Source: CAYSXY01 sp964435165 (GTDB taxonomy: Bacteria; Pseudomonadota; Alphaproteobacteria; Rickettsiales; RI-342). From it: 6,735 bases of DNA. The stretch lies in contig CAYSXY010000080.1 of assembly GCA_964435165.1 (NCBI GenBank), positions 1 through 6,735 of the forward strand. The letters run 5' to 3'. The notes beneath the pieces are model-generated. The model saw only the letters and a program-made list of their open reading frames with translations, was not told the origin of the DNA and ran no database searches. The position numbers were made by a program, and so were the translations under genes. How positions within the stretch are numbered: position 1 is the first letter of the stretch; every line of letters starts with the position of its first letter. Of this stretch, positions 1 through 6,127 are shown in pieces.

Positions 1-142
1 CCCATTCACCCAGGGCGCGTTTCAGCTGGTCGAAATCCACCTTGCCCTGGCTGAAGGCTTCCGGGAACAGGCCTTTAAGCTGCTCGCGCTTTTCCTCCGC
101 TATATCCATCGATTCCAATTTTACTTTTTGTGGTTCTGCCAT
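1..142 (-). CDS. Site-specific DNA-methyltransferase (type III Mod-like), N-terminal fragment
   Basis: Only the first 47 codons are in the window; the gene runs off the left edge. The peptide begins MAEPQKVKLESMDIAEEK and continues with an LKGLFPEAF segment and then KVDFDQLKRALGEW. This arrangement (a short charged start, a 'leaf' like LFPEAF, then VDFDQL) is what I recognise from the N-termini of type III-style adenine-N6 methyltransferases (Mod). The catalytic DPPY motif and the target-recognition domain would lie beyond the edge and are not seen. The ATG is well supported: a strong GGGAGG ribosome site (149-154) lies 6 bases upstream, and the previous gene stops one base before the start. 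The gene is the fourth of a four-gene operon with an SNF2 helicase, so its likely job is self-marking of DNA. Family assignment rests on a short N-terminus and is moderate. Confidence 0.7.
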   Translation of the reverse strand, partial: MAEPQKVKLESMDIAEEKREQLKGLFPEAFSQGKVDFDQLKRALGEW

Positions 143-143
143 G

Positions 144-455
144 CTATGCCTCCCGTTTTTTGCGAATCAGATAAAGTTCGGCATTGCCTTGCCTGTCGTT
201 AATAATCAGTTTTCTTTTGATCCGTTTTTTGCTGTCAACCAGCCATACCAATTCGAATTCCGATGCATCGGTTTCGGTGCGTGAAAACAGCTTCTTCTCA
301 TTACTCCAGCGATAATCCTCTGGGCTTCCGTCTAATAGCCCTTGCTGGATAAGCGGGGTAATATCCGTCCCGTCCGCAACCACCGGATCACCTTCTGTCA
401 TCTGGATCAGGTTTGCGACATCTTTTCCTATGTTGTATAACAGGCTTAGGCTCAT
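144..455 (-). CDS. Small protein of unknown function in the helicase-methyltransferase operon
   Basis: I do not recognise this 103-residue protein. It has no visible signal peptide or membrane segment and looks like a soluble alpha/beta protein. The first half is acidic and carries MTEGDPVVADGTDITPL; the second half is rich in alternating hydrophobic and basic residues (FELVWLVDSKKRIKRKLII), suggesting beta strands, and the C-terminus is basic (RKKREA). The start is well supported by an AAGGAG ribosome site (complement of 462-467) that overlaps the helicase stop codon and lies 6 bases from the ATG. The stop is followed one base later by the Mod start. The position between helicase and methyltransferase, with tight coupling to both, implies a role in the same system, for instance as an adaptor or specificity factor, but nothing in the sequence shows which. 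It is too short to be the larger small-subunit proteins I know from such loci. Confidence 0.82.
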   Translation of the reverse strand: MSLSLLYNIGKDVANLIQMTEGDPVVADGTDITPLIQQGLLDGSPEDYRWSNEKKLFSRTETDASEFELVWLVDSKKRIKRKLIINDRQGNAELYLIRKKREA

Positions 456-461
456 TTCTTA

Positions 462-467
462 CTCCTT
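462..467 (-). promoter_or_regulatory. Ribosome binding site of the 103-residue gene, overlapping the helicase stop
   Basis: On the minus strand the sequence reads TTAAGGAGTAAGAAATG. The AAGGAG core shares bases with the TAA stop of the helicase and sits 6 bases from the ATG. This fixes the start of the downstream gene and indicates translation coupled to that of the helicase. Confidence 0.75.
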
Positions 468-3400
468 AATGTATCTCAAAACTGATATTGAATAATTCAT
501 GGCGCGAGGTCTGCTGCTTCAGCCGCGACTCCACCATGTCGATTAATTCGTCCTTCTTCTCCTCGATCATCTTCGCCGAGTTGTCGTATTCCCGCCACGC
601 CTCGTCGCGCTTGCCTTCCAGCTTGCGGATTTTCTTCTGCAGCGCCAGCTTGTCCGGCAGGTTGCCGGTCTGCCTTGTATGTTTCTTCATTTCCTTGATC
701 TGCTCATCCAGCTCCTTGAGGCTGGCTTTCAGCCCGGTGCGCCGGTCTTCCGCCCATTTATCCAGCTTTTCCATTTCCTCATTGAAAAAGTCGCTATTGT
801 GTTGGTCCATGCCTTGCAGGAAATCGCTGAAAGCGTCTTCCACTATGCCGCTAAGCAGGGCCTCATCCGGCGGCGTGCGATAGCTTCCTTCCTCTTTCAC
901 CTGCAGTTTGAACAGCTTCCGGGCCACCTCATCAGGGATTTGATTGCCGTCGGCGTCTACAGCCGCCAATATCATGTGGGTGTTTTCCTCGAAGCTCTTG
1001 GCGTTTAATTCGGTGGCGCGTATCCAGCCGGCCGTACCGCGCAGATTTTCCAGCACGGTGATTTTATGCGGGTAGCTTTCATAATCAAAGACAAGGTGGG
1101 CCGGACCGGTTTCCAGTGATTTGGCCGAAGCCAGCACTTTTTTGCCGAGGTCGCTGGACGGCTTATAGATTCTCGGCTGCAGCTTGATGCGTTTGCGCTC
1201 TTGCTTGGACATCATGCTCCAACGGTCGCGCTCATCATGGGCATCAGAGCCAGTCAGACGATAGGCAAAAGAGCAGTTTACTTTTCGCTCATGCCAGTTT
1301 GCGGGTTTTTCTATTTCATCCTTCAGCGTGCCAAACATGCGGCGTTGATCATCGAAGTGATATTCACCCATAAACTGGTCGGAAAACTTCTCAATCAGCA
1401 CATATTTCGTAAGCAGCCAGAAGAAGTCGGGCATTTCATCCTTGCGTTCTTCGGCTTGTTTTTTGTGGAGCTTCAAACGCCCATGCACATCTTCATCAAA
1501 ATTCTCAAACAGCATCTTGCGTGCCTGAGTCACGCGCTCTGTGATAGGCTCATCCAATTCTTCACGCAGATTGTTGAAGGCGGCTTCAATTTCATCAGGT
1601 GTGCGGCAGGTATCAAAGATATCGGAAATGCGTTTTTCAAAGTCGATCCCATCTTCAATACGACCCAGCACTTCATCGGACGCACCAAAAACACCATCAA
1701 AAAGCTGGAATTTATAGCGAAGCAGCTCGTAAATGCGCTGGTCGGCCCAATTTGTCTCATTGAGGAAGTTGATCACCACCACATCATGTTTCTGGCCATA
1801 CCGGTGGCAACGCCCGATGCGCTGCTCTACGCGTTGGGTATTCCATGGCAGATCGTAATTTACCAATAATGAGCAGAATTGCAGGTTCATACCCTCTGCC
1901 GCTGCTTCGGTGGCAATCATCACCTTGGCGTGGTGGCGGAAATGATCCACTAGTGCCTGGCGCATATCCACATCTCGCGCACCGGTGATGCGATCCGAGC
2001 CATCATGCTCTTCTTTCCATTGGCTGTAGATACTGCGTGCCAGTTCATCATTATTCTGGCCGTTGAAGGTAACGATCTGGCCTTGATATGCTGGCTGTTG
2101 TTCCAAATATTCCCGAAGATAACGCTGGGTGCGGTTGGATTCGGTGAATATGATCACTTTTTCCTGTGCGCCTAATTCCTGCATGCGCTCAAAACCGACC
2201 TCCAGCGCGTGCAGCAATTTTATAGCCTTGGTTTCTATGGTGATGGATCGGGCAATCTCAATATAATGCTCAATCTCGGCCAGCTCCGCCTTCAGCTTGT
2301 CTTCATTCACATCCTGATTAAGGATTTTAGGAGGCTTCGCTGGTAGCGATTCACTTTCCTCGTCATATTCAGAGCCAAGTTCATTATCGTGCGCCAGCTG
2401 ACCAGCGACATTTTCTTCCACTTCTTCGCTTTTCTGCAGATCAAGCAGACGTTGGCGGATGGTTTTCAATGTGCCGATAATGGCGTAAGTGGACGATGAC
2501 AGGAGCTTGCGTATCACCAGCACCACCAGTTTGCGCTGGGCGGTGGGGATGGAATAAGTGTCGCGGCGCAGGATAAAATCAGACAATAGATTATAGAGGT
2601 CTTGCTCTTCCTTGCTCGGCGTGAATGGAATGGTGATGGCTTCACGGTTGGTATAGCGGATATATTCCAGCACATCACGGCGGAGCGTCCGGTAGACAAA
2701 GGGTTTTAGTCGCTCCTGCAGCTCCACCAGATTTGGCTTTCCGTTGATGTAGTTATTTTTGAAAGCCTCTTCGCTGCCAAAGATACGATCATCAATCAGC
2801 ATGCCAAGACCATATAGCTCCATTAATGAATTCTGCAGTGGGGTGGCGGTGAGCAGAGCTTTGCGCTTATCCTGAAGGGCTTCGCAGATTGCCTTGCCCA
2901 TTTTATTATCTTTTTTATAGACGTTCCGCAGCTTGTGGGCTTCATCGATCACGCATAAATCCCAATTAATGCGCTGTAATTCATCTTTCAATCTTGCCGC
3001 AAAGTGGAAGGACATAATGATCGCACCCTCAAACATCAGCGGTGCCATGCCATCCTTTTCCATTTTCTGGTAGGTTTTGCTCTCCAGAATCAGGCTGGGC
3101 ATGCGGAATTTTTCTTCCAGCTCAATTGACCACTGGCGGCGAAGGGATGCAGGGCAAACGATTAATAAGCGGCGTTTATGTTCTGCCCAATACTGGCAAA
3201 GCAGTAACCCAGCTTCAATGGTTTTGCCCAAGCCAACTTCATCAGCGAGGATCACGCCCTTGGAAAGTGGAGAGCGCAACGCAAATAGTGCCGCTTCAAT
3301 CTGGTGTGGATTGAGATCAACGGAGGCTTCCACGAGGGAATATGTCAGACGATCAATCAGATGCGCCGGTTTCTTGGCGGTCAACTCATGAGCGTAATAT

Positions 3401-3480
3401 TTTGCGTGGTGCGGTGTAATGCCGGTGGCCAGCTTTGGCTCCGTTTTTGTATTCACCGTTTTTTGCAAAAGATTCGCCAT
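466..3480 (-). CDS. SNF2-family DEAH helicase / translocase of a putative restriction or defence operon
   Basis: This 1004-residue protein is a superfamily 2, SNF2/RapA-like ATP-driven DNA translocase. Motifs appear in order: LNPHQ (56-60), Walker A ADEVGLGKT (79-87), LLIVCPASLRRQW (105-117), DEAH Walker B (179-182), motif III LTATPLQN (210-217), motif IV KVIIFTES (441-448), motif V ATEAAAEGMNLQ (523-534) and motif VI with the arginine fingers, QRVEQRIGRCHRYGQ (549-563). An acidic linker (about 350-405) separates the two RecA lobes. The C-terminal 400 residues carry no catalytic motif I know; residues about 895-985 are heptad-like and highly charged, probably a coiled coil. All ATPase motifs are intact. 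The ATG lies 3 bases after the HTH stop with only a weak AAGG upstream, so translation is probably coupled. With a Mod-like methyltransferase downstream, the family fits DrmD of class 1 DISARM or the SNF2 helicases that accompany type III-like R-M loci. Confidence 0.93.
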   Translation of the reverse strand: MANLLQKTVNTKTEPKLATGITPHHAKYYAHELTAKKPAHLIDRLTYSLVEASVDLNPHQIEAALFALRSPLSKGVILADEVGLGKTIEAGLLLCQYWAEHKRRLLIVCPASLRRQWSIELEEKFRMPSLILESKTYQKMEKDGMAPLMFEGAIIMSFHFAARLKDELQRINWDLCVIDEAHKLRNVYKKDNKMGKAICEALQDKRKALLTATPLQNSLMELYGLGMLIDDRIFGSEEAFKNNYINGKPNLVELQERLKPFVYRTLRRDVLEYIRYTNREAITIPFTPSKEEQDLYNLLSDFILRRDTYSIPTAQRKLVVLVIRKLLSSSTYAIIGTLKTIRQRLLDLQKSEEVEENVAGQLAHDNELGSEYDEESESLPAKPPKILNQDVNEDKLKAELAEIEHYIEIARSITIETKAIKLLHALEVGFERMQELGAQEKVIIFTESNRTQRYLREYLEQQPAYQGQIVTFNGQNNDELARSIYSQWKEEHDGSDRITGARDVDMRQALVDHFRHHAKVMIATEAAAEGMNLQFCSLLVNYDLPWNTQRVEQRIGRCHRYGQKHDVVVINFLNETNWADQRIYELLRYKFQLFDGVFGASDEVLGRIEDGIDFEKRISDIFDTCRTPDEIEAAFNNLREELDEPITERVTQARKMLFENFDEDVHGRLKLHKKQAEERKDEMPDFFWLLTKYVLIEKFSDQFMGEYHFDDQRRMFGTLKDEIEKPANWHERKVNCSFAYRLTGSDAHDERDRWSMMSKQERKRIKLQPRIYKPSSDLGKKVLASAKSLETGPAHLVFDYESYPHKITVLENLRGTAGWIRATELNAKSFEENTHMILAAVDADGNQIPDEVARKLFKLQVKEEGSYRTPPDEALLSGIVEDAFSDFLQGMDQHNSDFFNEEMEKLDKWAEDRRTGLKASLKELDEQIKEMKKHTRQTGNLPDKLALQKKIRKLEGKRDEAWREYDNSAKMIEEKKDELIDMVESRLKQQTSRHELFNISFEIH

Positions 3481-3483
3481 GTG

Positions 3484-3672
3484 TTACTGAGCCTTTTTAT
3501 TATTACGTTGATTTTCCAGCCATTCCTGTACTTCATGATGGCGAAAGCGCCATGATCCGCCTACTTTAAAGGCTGGGATTTTCCCCTCAGCCGCCATCCG
3601 ATATACGGTCTTTTCCGCGACTTTCAGATATTCCGACACCTCTTTGATAGTAATCAACTCTTCATTGCTCAT
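3484..3672 (-). CDS. Small excisionase/BldC-like helix-turn-helix DNA-binding protein
   Basis: This 62-residue protein is almost entirely one winged HTH domain of the MerR-like 'excisionase family' (HTH_17). The hallmarks are ITIKEVSEYLKVAEKTVYRM (residues 7-26; helix-turn-helix), the basic loop GKIPAFKVGGSWRFR (30-44; the wing) and the closing helix HHEVQEWL (45-52). The tail is basic. The family includes AlpA and Xis proteins and the regulator BldC, which binds direct repeats as head-to-tail multimers. It is the first gene of the operon, 3 bases before the helicase, so it is more likely an autoregulator or DNA-recognition component than an excisionase; no integrase is present. The ATG is preceded by a weak AGGGA (3682-3686) at 9 bases. 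The 16-unit decamer array begins about 110 bp upstream and is a natural candidate for its binding site. Confidence 0.88.
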   Translation of the reverse strand: MSNEELITIKEVSEYLKVAEKTVYRMAAEGKIPAFKVGGSWRFRHHEVQEWLENQRNNKKAQ

Positions 3673-3701
3673 AGACCAATATCCCTACGGTGAAAATTGC
3701 A

Positions 3702-3737
3702 CTTATGTGAAAATAGAGAATTTTGTCTAATAAGCAA
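3702..3737 (-). promoter_or_regulatory. Candidate sigma70-type promoter of the HTH-helicase-Mod operon
   Basis: Two overlapping readings are possible on the minus strand. One is TTGCTT (3737-3732), a 16-base spacer and TATTTT (3715-3710). The other is TAGACA (3729-3724), a 16-base spacer and CATAAG (3707-3702). Both lie 30 to 65 bases upstream of the HTH start in an AT-rich stretch between it and the decamer array. Neither is a strong consensus match, so the exact hexamers are uncertain. Confidence 0.35.
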
Positions 3738-3780
3738 AAGGTTTATGTAATTACACGCGCTGTTCTACATCAGAGGAGCG

Positions 3781-3940
3781 GTGTCACAAGCCGTCACATC
3801 ATGTCACCTCTCGTCACACCATGTAACGCCGTGTAACGTTTGGTAACGCGGTGTAACGGCAAGTAACACGTTGAAACGTTTTGCAACGGCATGCAACGCA
3901 TGGCAACGCCGTGCAACAGATTGCAACACGATGCAGCACT
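3781..3940. repeat. Sixteen-unit array of 10-bp direct repeats with consensus NTGYMACRNN
   Basis: Sixteen consecutive 10-base units run without one slip in register. Positions 3 and 7 are G and C in all sixteen; position 6 is A in fifteen; position 8 is a purine in fifteen; position 2 is T in eleven. The five-base core is GTCAC in units 1-4, GTAAC in 5-9, GAAAC in 10, GCAAC in 11-15 and GCAGC in 16. The remaining bases vary, so this is not a simple copied minisatellite. Reading frames through it are short, not conserved in character and shifted by the 10-base period, so it is unlikely to code for protein. The one-turn spacing puts every core on the same face of the helix, as expected of a cooperative protein-binding platform. 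It lies between the arsenic operon terminator and the HTH-helicase operon promoter. Iteron or centromere function is an alternative. Confidence 0.9.
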
Positions 3941-3960
3941 TTTTGTGCATACACCTTTCC

Positions 3961-4054
3961 AAACGAAATGCCCCCACATACCCCCATTTCGCTATTTCTA
4001 TAGTTAAGCATTTGTTTTATATTGGTTTTAGCATCGAGAAAACGAAACGAAATG
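3961..4054. repeat. AAACGAAATG direct repeat pair with an inverted CATTTCG arm
   Basis: AAACGAAATG occurs at 3961-3970 and again at 4045-4054. The reverse complement of its 7-base right part, CATTTCG, lies at 3985-3991, forming a perfect 7-bp inverted repeat with 3964-3970 around a 14-base C-rich centre (CCCCCACATACCCC). There is no T-run of terminator type next to it. It may be a protein-binding site or chance in an AT-rich spacer. The rest of 3941-4076 shows no gene. Confidence 0.4.
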
Positions 4055-4074
4055 GTTTTTCAGGATTTGTGCCT

Positions 4075-4121
4075 AGTAAAACGCCGCGCCCTCGGCGTAC
4101 CCGTAAGGGGGACCCCACGGG
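4075..4121 (-). terminator. Rho-independent terminator at the end of the arsenic operon
   Basis: Read on the minus strand, a perfect 6-bp stem ACGCCG/CGGCGT (4098-4093 and 4086-4081) with a 6-base loop is followed by TTTTAC (4080-4075). Just upstream is a second hairpin, CCCGT/ACGGG (4121-4117 and 4104-4100) with inner GGG/CCC pairing. The T-run is short, so efficiency is uncertain, but the place, about 35 bases after the last gene of the operon, fits. The GC-rich block stands out from its AT-rich left flank and could alternatively be a dispersed palindromic repeat. Confidence 0.5.
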
Positions 4122-4154
4122 AGTACCTTGCGCTCGATTGAGTAATAAATGGGT

Positions 4155-4677
4155 TTACTCCGACCACAGTTCAGGCCGCTGCCATGGCGCAGGCACCTGC
4201 AGCGTGCCGGATGGAGAGGCCGCACCATCTGACAGCATGATGGATTGCCACGCTGGCTTCCATTCGTCAGGGATGGGGTATGCAGGTTTAATGTTTTGCT
4301 CTTGCACAAAACCGGAGCGGCCATAGTAATTCGGATCACCCAGCACCAGCAGTTTCACCACCGCCTGCTCGCGCAAGGTCGTGATACCCTCCTGAATCAA
4401 CCGGCTACCAATTCCATTTCGTTGATGGTCTGGCAGCACAGCCATCGGCCCCAGCAGTGCTAACGGCACATCCTCTGGCGTGGCATTTGGTAAAAACAAT
4501 ATGGCCAACAACATCACCATCCAATACCGCTGTAAGATGGCTGGTGTTCTGTGTATCCGCGAGTAGCTCCTGCACCAGCGGGAATAAATCTTCCTCATTA
4601 AAGGCAGCGTGATAGAGCGCCTCAAGGACAGACAGATCATCGGTATGTGTTTCACGGATCATTATTTCTGCATTCAT
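4155..4677 (-). pseudogene. GNAT-family N-acetyltransferase (YhbS-like), interrupted by a frameshift
   Basis: Two overlapping minus-strand frames together make one GNAT protein. The first, from the ATG at 4677, gives MNAEIMIRETHTDDLSVLEA and continues to GDVVGHIVFTKC (about residue 65), the usual N-terminal strands and helices. Similarity then passes to the next frame, TPEDVPLALLGPMAVLPDHQ followed by RNGIGSRLI, which is motif A with the acetyl-CoA binding Q-x-x-G-x-G/A loop, and later GDPNYYGRSGF, typical of the YhbS group. The switch lies near 4480-4500 and needs a +1 shift (one extra or two missing bases); a T5 run on this strand (4492-4496) is a likely place. A GAGGG ribosome site overlaps the acr3 stop, 6 bases from the ATG, so it was the fourth gene of the arsenic operon. 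It is not like ArsN1-type arsinothricin acetyltransferases. Substrate unknown. Sequencing error or programmed shifting cannot be excluded. Confidence 0.78.
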
Positions 4678-4685
4678 AAGTACCC

Positions 4686-5720
4686 TCAAACAAATTTATA
4701 CCGTGTTCTATTAGCAAATGCCACGAGCGAGAGCATCACCGGCACTTCGACCAGTACGCCGACAACGGTAGCGAGTGCCGCGCCGGAGTGCAGCCCAAAC
4801 AGGCTTATGGCCACCGCCACGGCCAGCTCGAAGAAGTTGGATGTGCCGATCAGTGCGGCAGGTGCGGCGGTGGTAAACGGCACACGCCAGAGATACGCCC
4901 AGCCATAGGCGATAAAGAAAATGCCGTAGCTCTGGATCAGCAATGGCACGGCGATAAGTGCAATCACCAGCGGCTTATCGAGGATCGTCTGTGCCTGAAA
5001 GCCGAACAGCAGTGTCACCATGGCCAGCAGGCCCATGATGGAATACGGTTTTACTTTGGCGGTGAATCGCTCGATGCGTTCCTGTTCATGGTTTTTATCC
5101 AGCTTGCGGCGCGTGGCATATCCGGCGGCCAGCGGAATCAACACATAGAGGATGGTGGAAAGGAGCAAGGTTTCCCACGGCACGACAATATCCGTTACGC
5201 CGAGCAGAAACGCTGCCAAGGGCGCAAAGGCAAAGATCATGATGATGTCGTTGATGGACACTTGCACCAATGTGTAATTGGCATCGCCGCGCACCAGCTG
5301 GCTCCAGACAAATACCATCGCGGTGCAGGGCGCGACGCCGAGCAGTATCATGCCTGCGATATATTCTTTAGCAGTTTCGGGCGCGACAAGTCCAGCGAAC
5401 ACATGCTCAAAGAACAACACGCCAAGTGCAGCCATGGTGAAGGGTTTGACGAGCCAGTTAATCACCAGCGTGATGCAAAGTCCTTTCGGCTTACGACCTA
5501 CATCTTTGATGCTGGCAAAATCGACATTGACCATCATCGGGTAAATCATCACCCAGATAAACACAGCCACCACGAGGTTGACCTTGGCGTATTCCATCTC
5601 AGCGATGCTCTGGAAGATAGAAGGTGCAGCCACGCCCAGCCCCACACCCGCAGCGATACACAAGGCAACCCAAAGGGATAGATAACGTTCAAAAAATCCT
5701 AAAGGAGATTGTTCAGTCAT
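4686..5720 (-). CDS. acr3: Arsenite efflux permease, Acr3 family
   Basis: This 344-residue inner-membrane protein exports arsenite using the proton gradient. It is rich in hydrophobic segments consistent with the ten helices of the Acr3 (BART superfamily) carriers. Family signatures include ERYLSLWVALCI (11-22), FIWVMIYPMMVNVDF (54-68), the helix-4 motif GVAPCTAMVFVWS (128-140) and GTSNFFELAVA (292-302). The two residues shown to be essential in this family, a cysteine in helix 4 and a glutamate near the C-terminus, are present as Cys132 and Glu325, 193 residues apart as in the studied Alkaliphilus protein (Cys129, Glu322). Length is normal and the gene is intact. The ATG overlaps the arsC stop as ATGA, with no clear ribosome site, so translation is coupled. 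It is unrelated to ArsB. This gene confers the actual resistance in the operon. Confidence 0.96.
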   Translation of the reverse strand: MTEQSPLGFFERYLSLWVALCIAAGVGLGVAAPSIFQSIAEMEYAKVNLVVAVFIWVMIYPMMVNVDFASIKDVGRKPKGLCITLVINWLVKPFTMAALGVLFFEHVFAGLVAPETAKEYIAGMILLGVAPCTAMVFVWSQLVRGDANYTLVQVSINDIIMIFAFAPLAAFLLGVTDIVVPWETLLLSTILYVLIPLAAGYATRRKLDKNHEQERIERFTAKVKPYSIMGLLAMVTLLFGFQAQTILDKPLVIALIAVPLLIQSYGIFFIAYGWAYLWRVPFTTAAPAALIGTSNFFELAVAVAISLFGLHSGAALATVVGVLVEVPVMLSLVAFANRTRYKFV

Positions 5721-6127
5721 AGTAATTCAGTTTCGATTCGTTGTTTTAATAAGTTAAACGCCTCATTAAACGCTGCGTTGATTTCCTCCTCCGTGCCGGT
5801 GGCCTTCGCCGGGTCGGGCGTACTCCAATGCAGCTTTTCATGTTTACCAAGAAATGCGGGGCAGCTTTCAGCGGCGGCGGCATCGCAAACGGTAATCACC
5901 AGATCAAAATGCTTGCCTGCAAAGTCATCCCATGACTTGCTGGTTGGATTAGTTACGCCAATGCTATGCCTTTTCAGCGTTTCGACGGATTTAGGATGTA
6001 CATAACCGGCGGGGTTGCTTCCGGCACTGACCGCTTCATAACGTCCTGCGCCGAGTGAGTTAATCAGTGCTTCGGCCATAATGGAGCGGCAGCTATTGCC
6101 AGTACATAGAACAAGAATACGTTTCAT
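5717..6127 (-). CDS. arsC: Arsenate reductase, low-molecular-weight phosphatase type
   Basis: This cytoplasmic 136-residue enzyme reduces arsenate to arsenite, which Acr3 then exports. The fold is that of low-molecular-weight tyrosine phosphatases: the P-loop CTGNSCR (8-14) near the N-terminus fits CX5R, and the general-acid aspartate lies in STPDPA (Asp105). Two further cysteines in VCDAAAAESCP (Cys81 and Cys89) can relay the disulfide from Cys8 as in the thioredoxin-coupled enzymes. I chose the ATG at 6127, which overlaps the arsR stop as TGATG and gives the usual MKRILVLC start; a GTG three codons earlier lies inside arsR and is less likely. It shares four bases with acr3. Length and all key residues are normal. 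It is not the glutaredoxin-linked E. coli R773 type. Confidence 0.95.
   Translation of the reverse strand: MKRILVLCTGNSCRSIMAEALINSLGAGRYEAVSAGSNPAGYVHPKSVETLKRHSIGVTNPTSKSWDDFAGKHFDLVITVCDAAAAESCPAFLGKHEKLHWSTPDPAKATGTEEEINAAFNEAFNLLKQRIETELL

Noticed and set aside
1201..1869. Plus-strand open frame of 222 codons antisense to the helicase
   Set aside because: It is antisense to a conserved helicase with all motifs present; no support for a gene of its own.
3484..3672. Excisionase of an integrated phage or element
   Set aside because: The HTH family includes excisionases, but no integrase or attachment-like repeats are visible and the gene is first in the helicase operon.
3781..3940. CRISPR array
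   Set aside because: Units are 10 bases with 5-base cores; there are no 25-40 base repeats or spacers and no cas genes.
3794..4011. Two minus-strand open frames over the decamer array coding Cys/Thr/His-rich peptides
   Set aside because: They arise from the 10-base repeat lacking stops; the period is not a multiple of three and two frames are open at once, so this is not coding.
3871..4326. Plus-strand open frame of 151 codons crossing the decamer array, the terminator and the acetyltransferase gene
   Set aside because: It runs through a non-coding repeat and then antisense to the GNAT gene; composition is unlike a protein and no ribosome site is seen.
4788..5681. Plus-strand open frame of 297 codons antisense to acr3
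   Set aside because: The peptide is rich in His, Gln and Gly with no domain, and acr3 on the other strand is a clear intact membrane carrier; this is a shadow frame.
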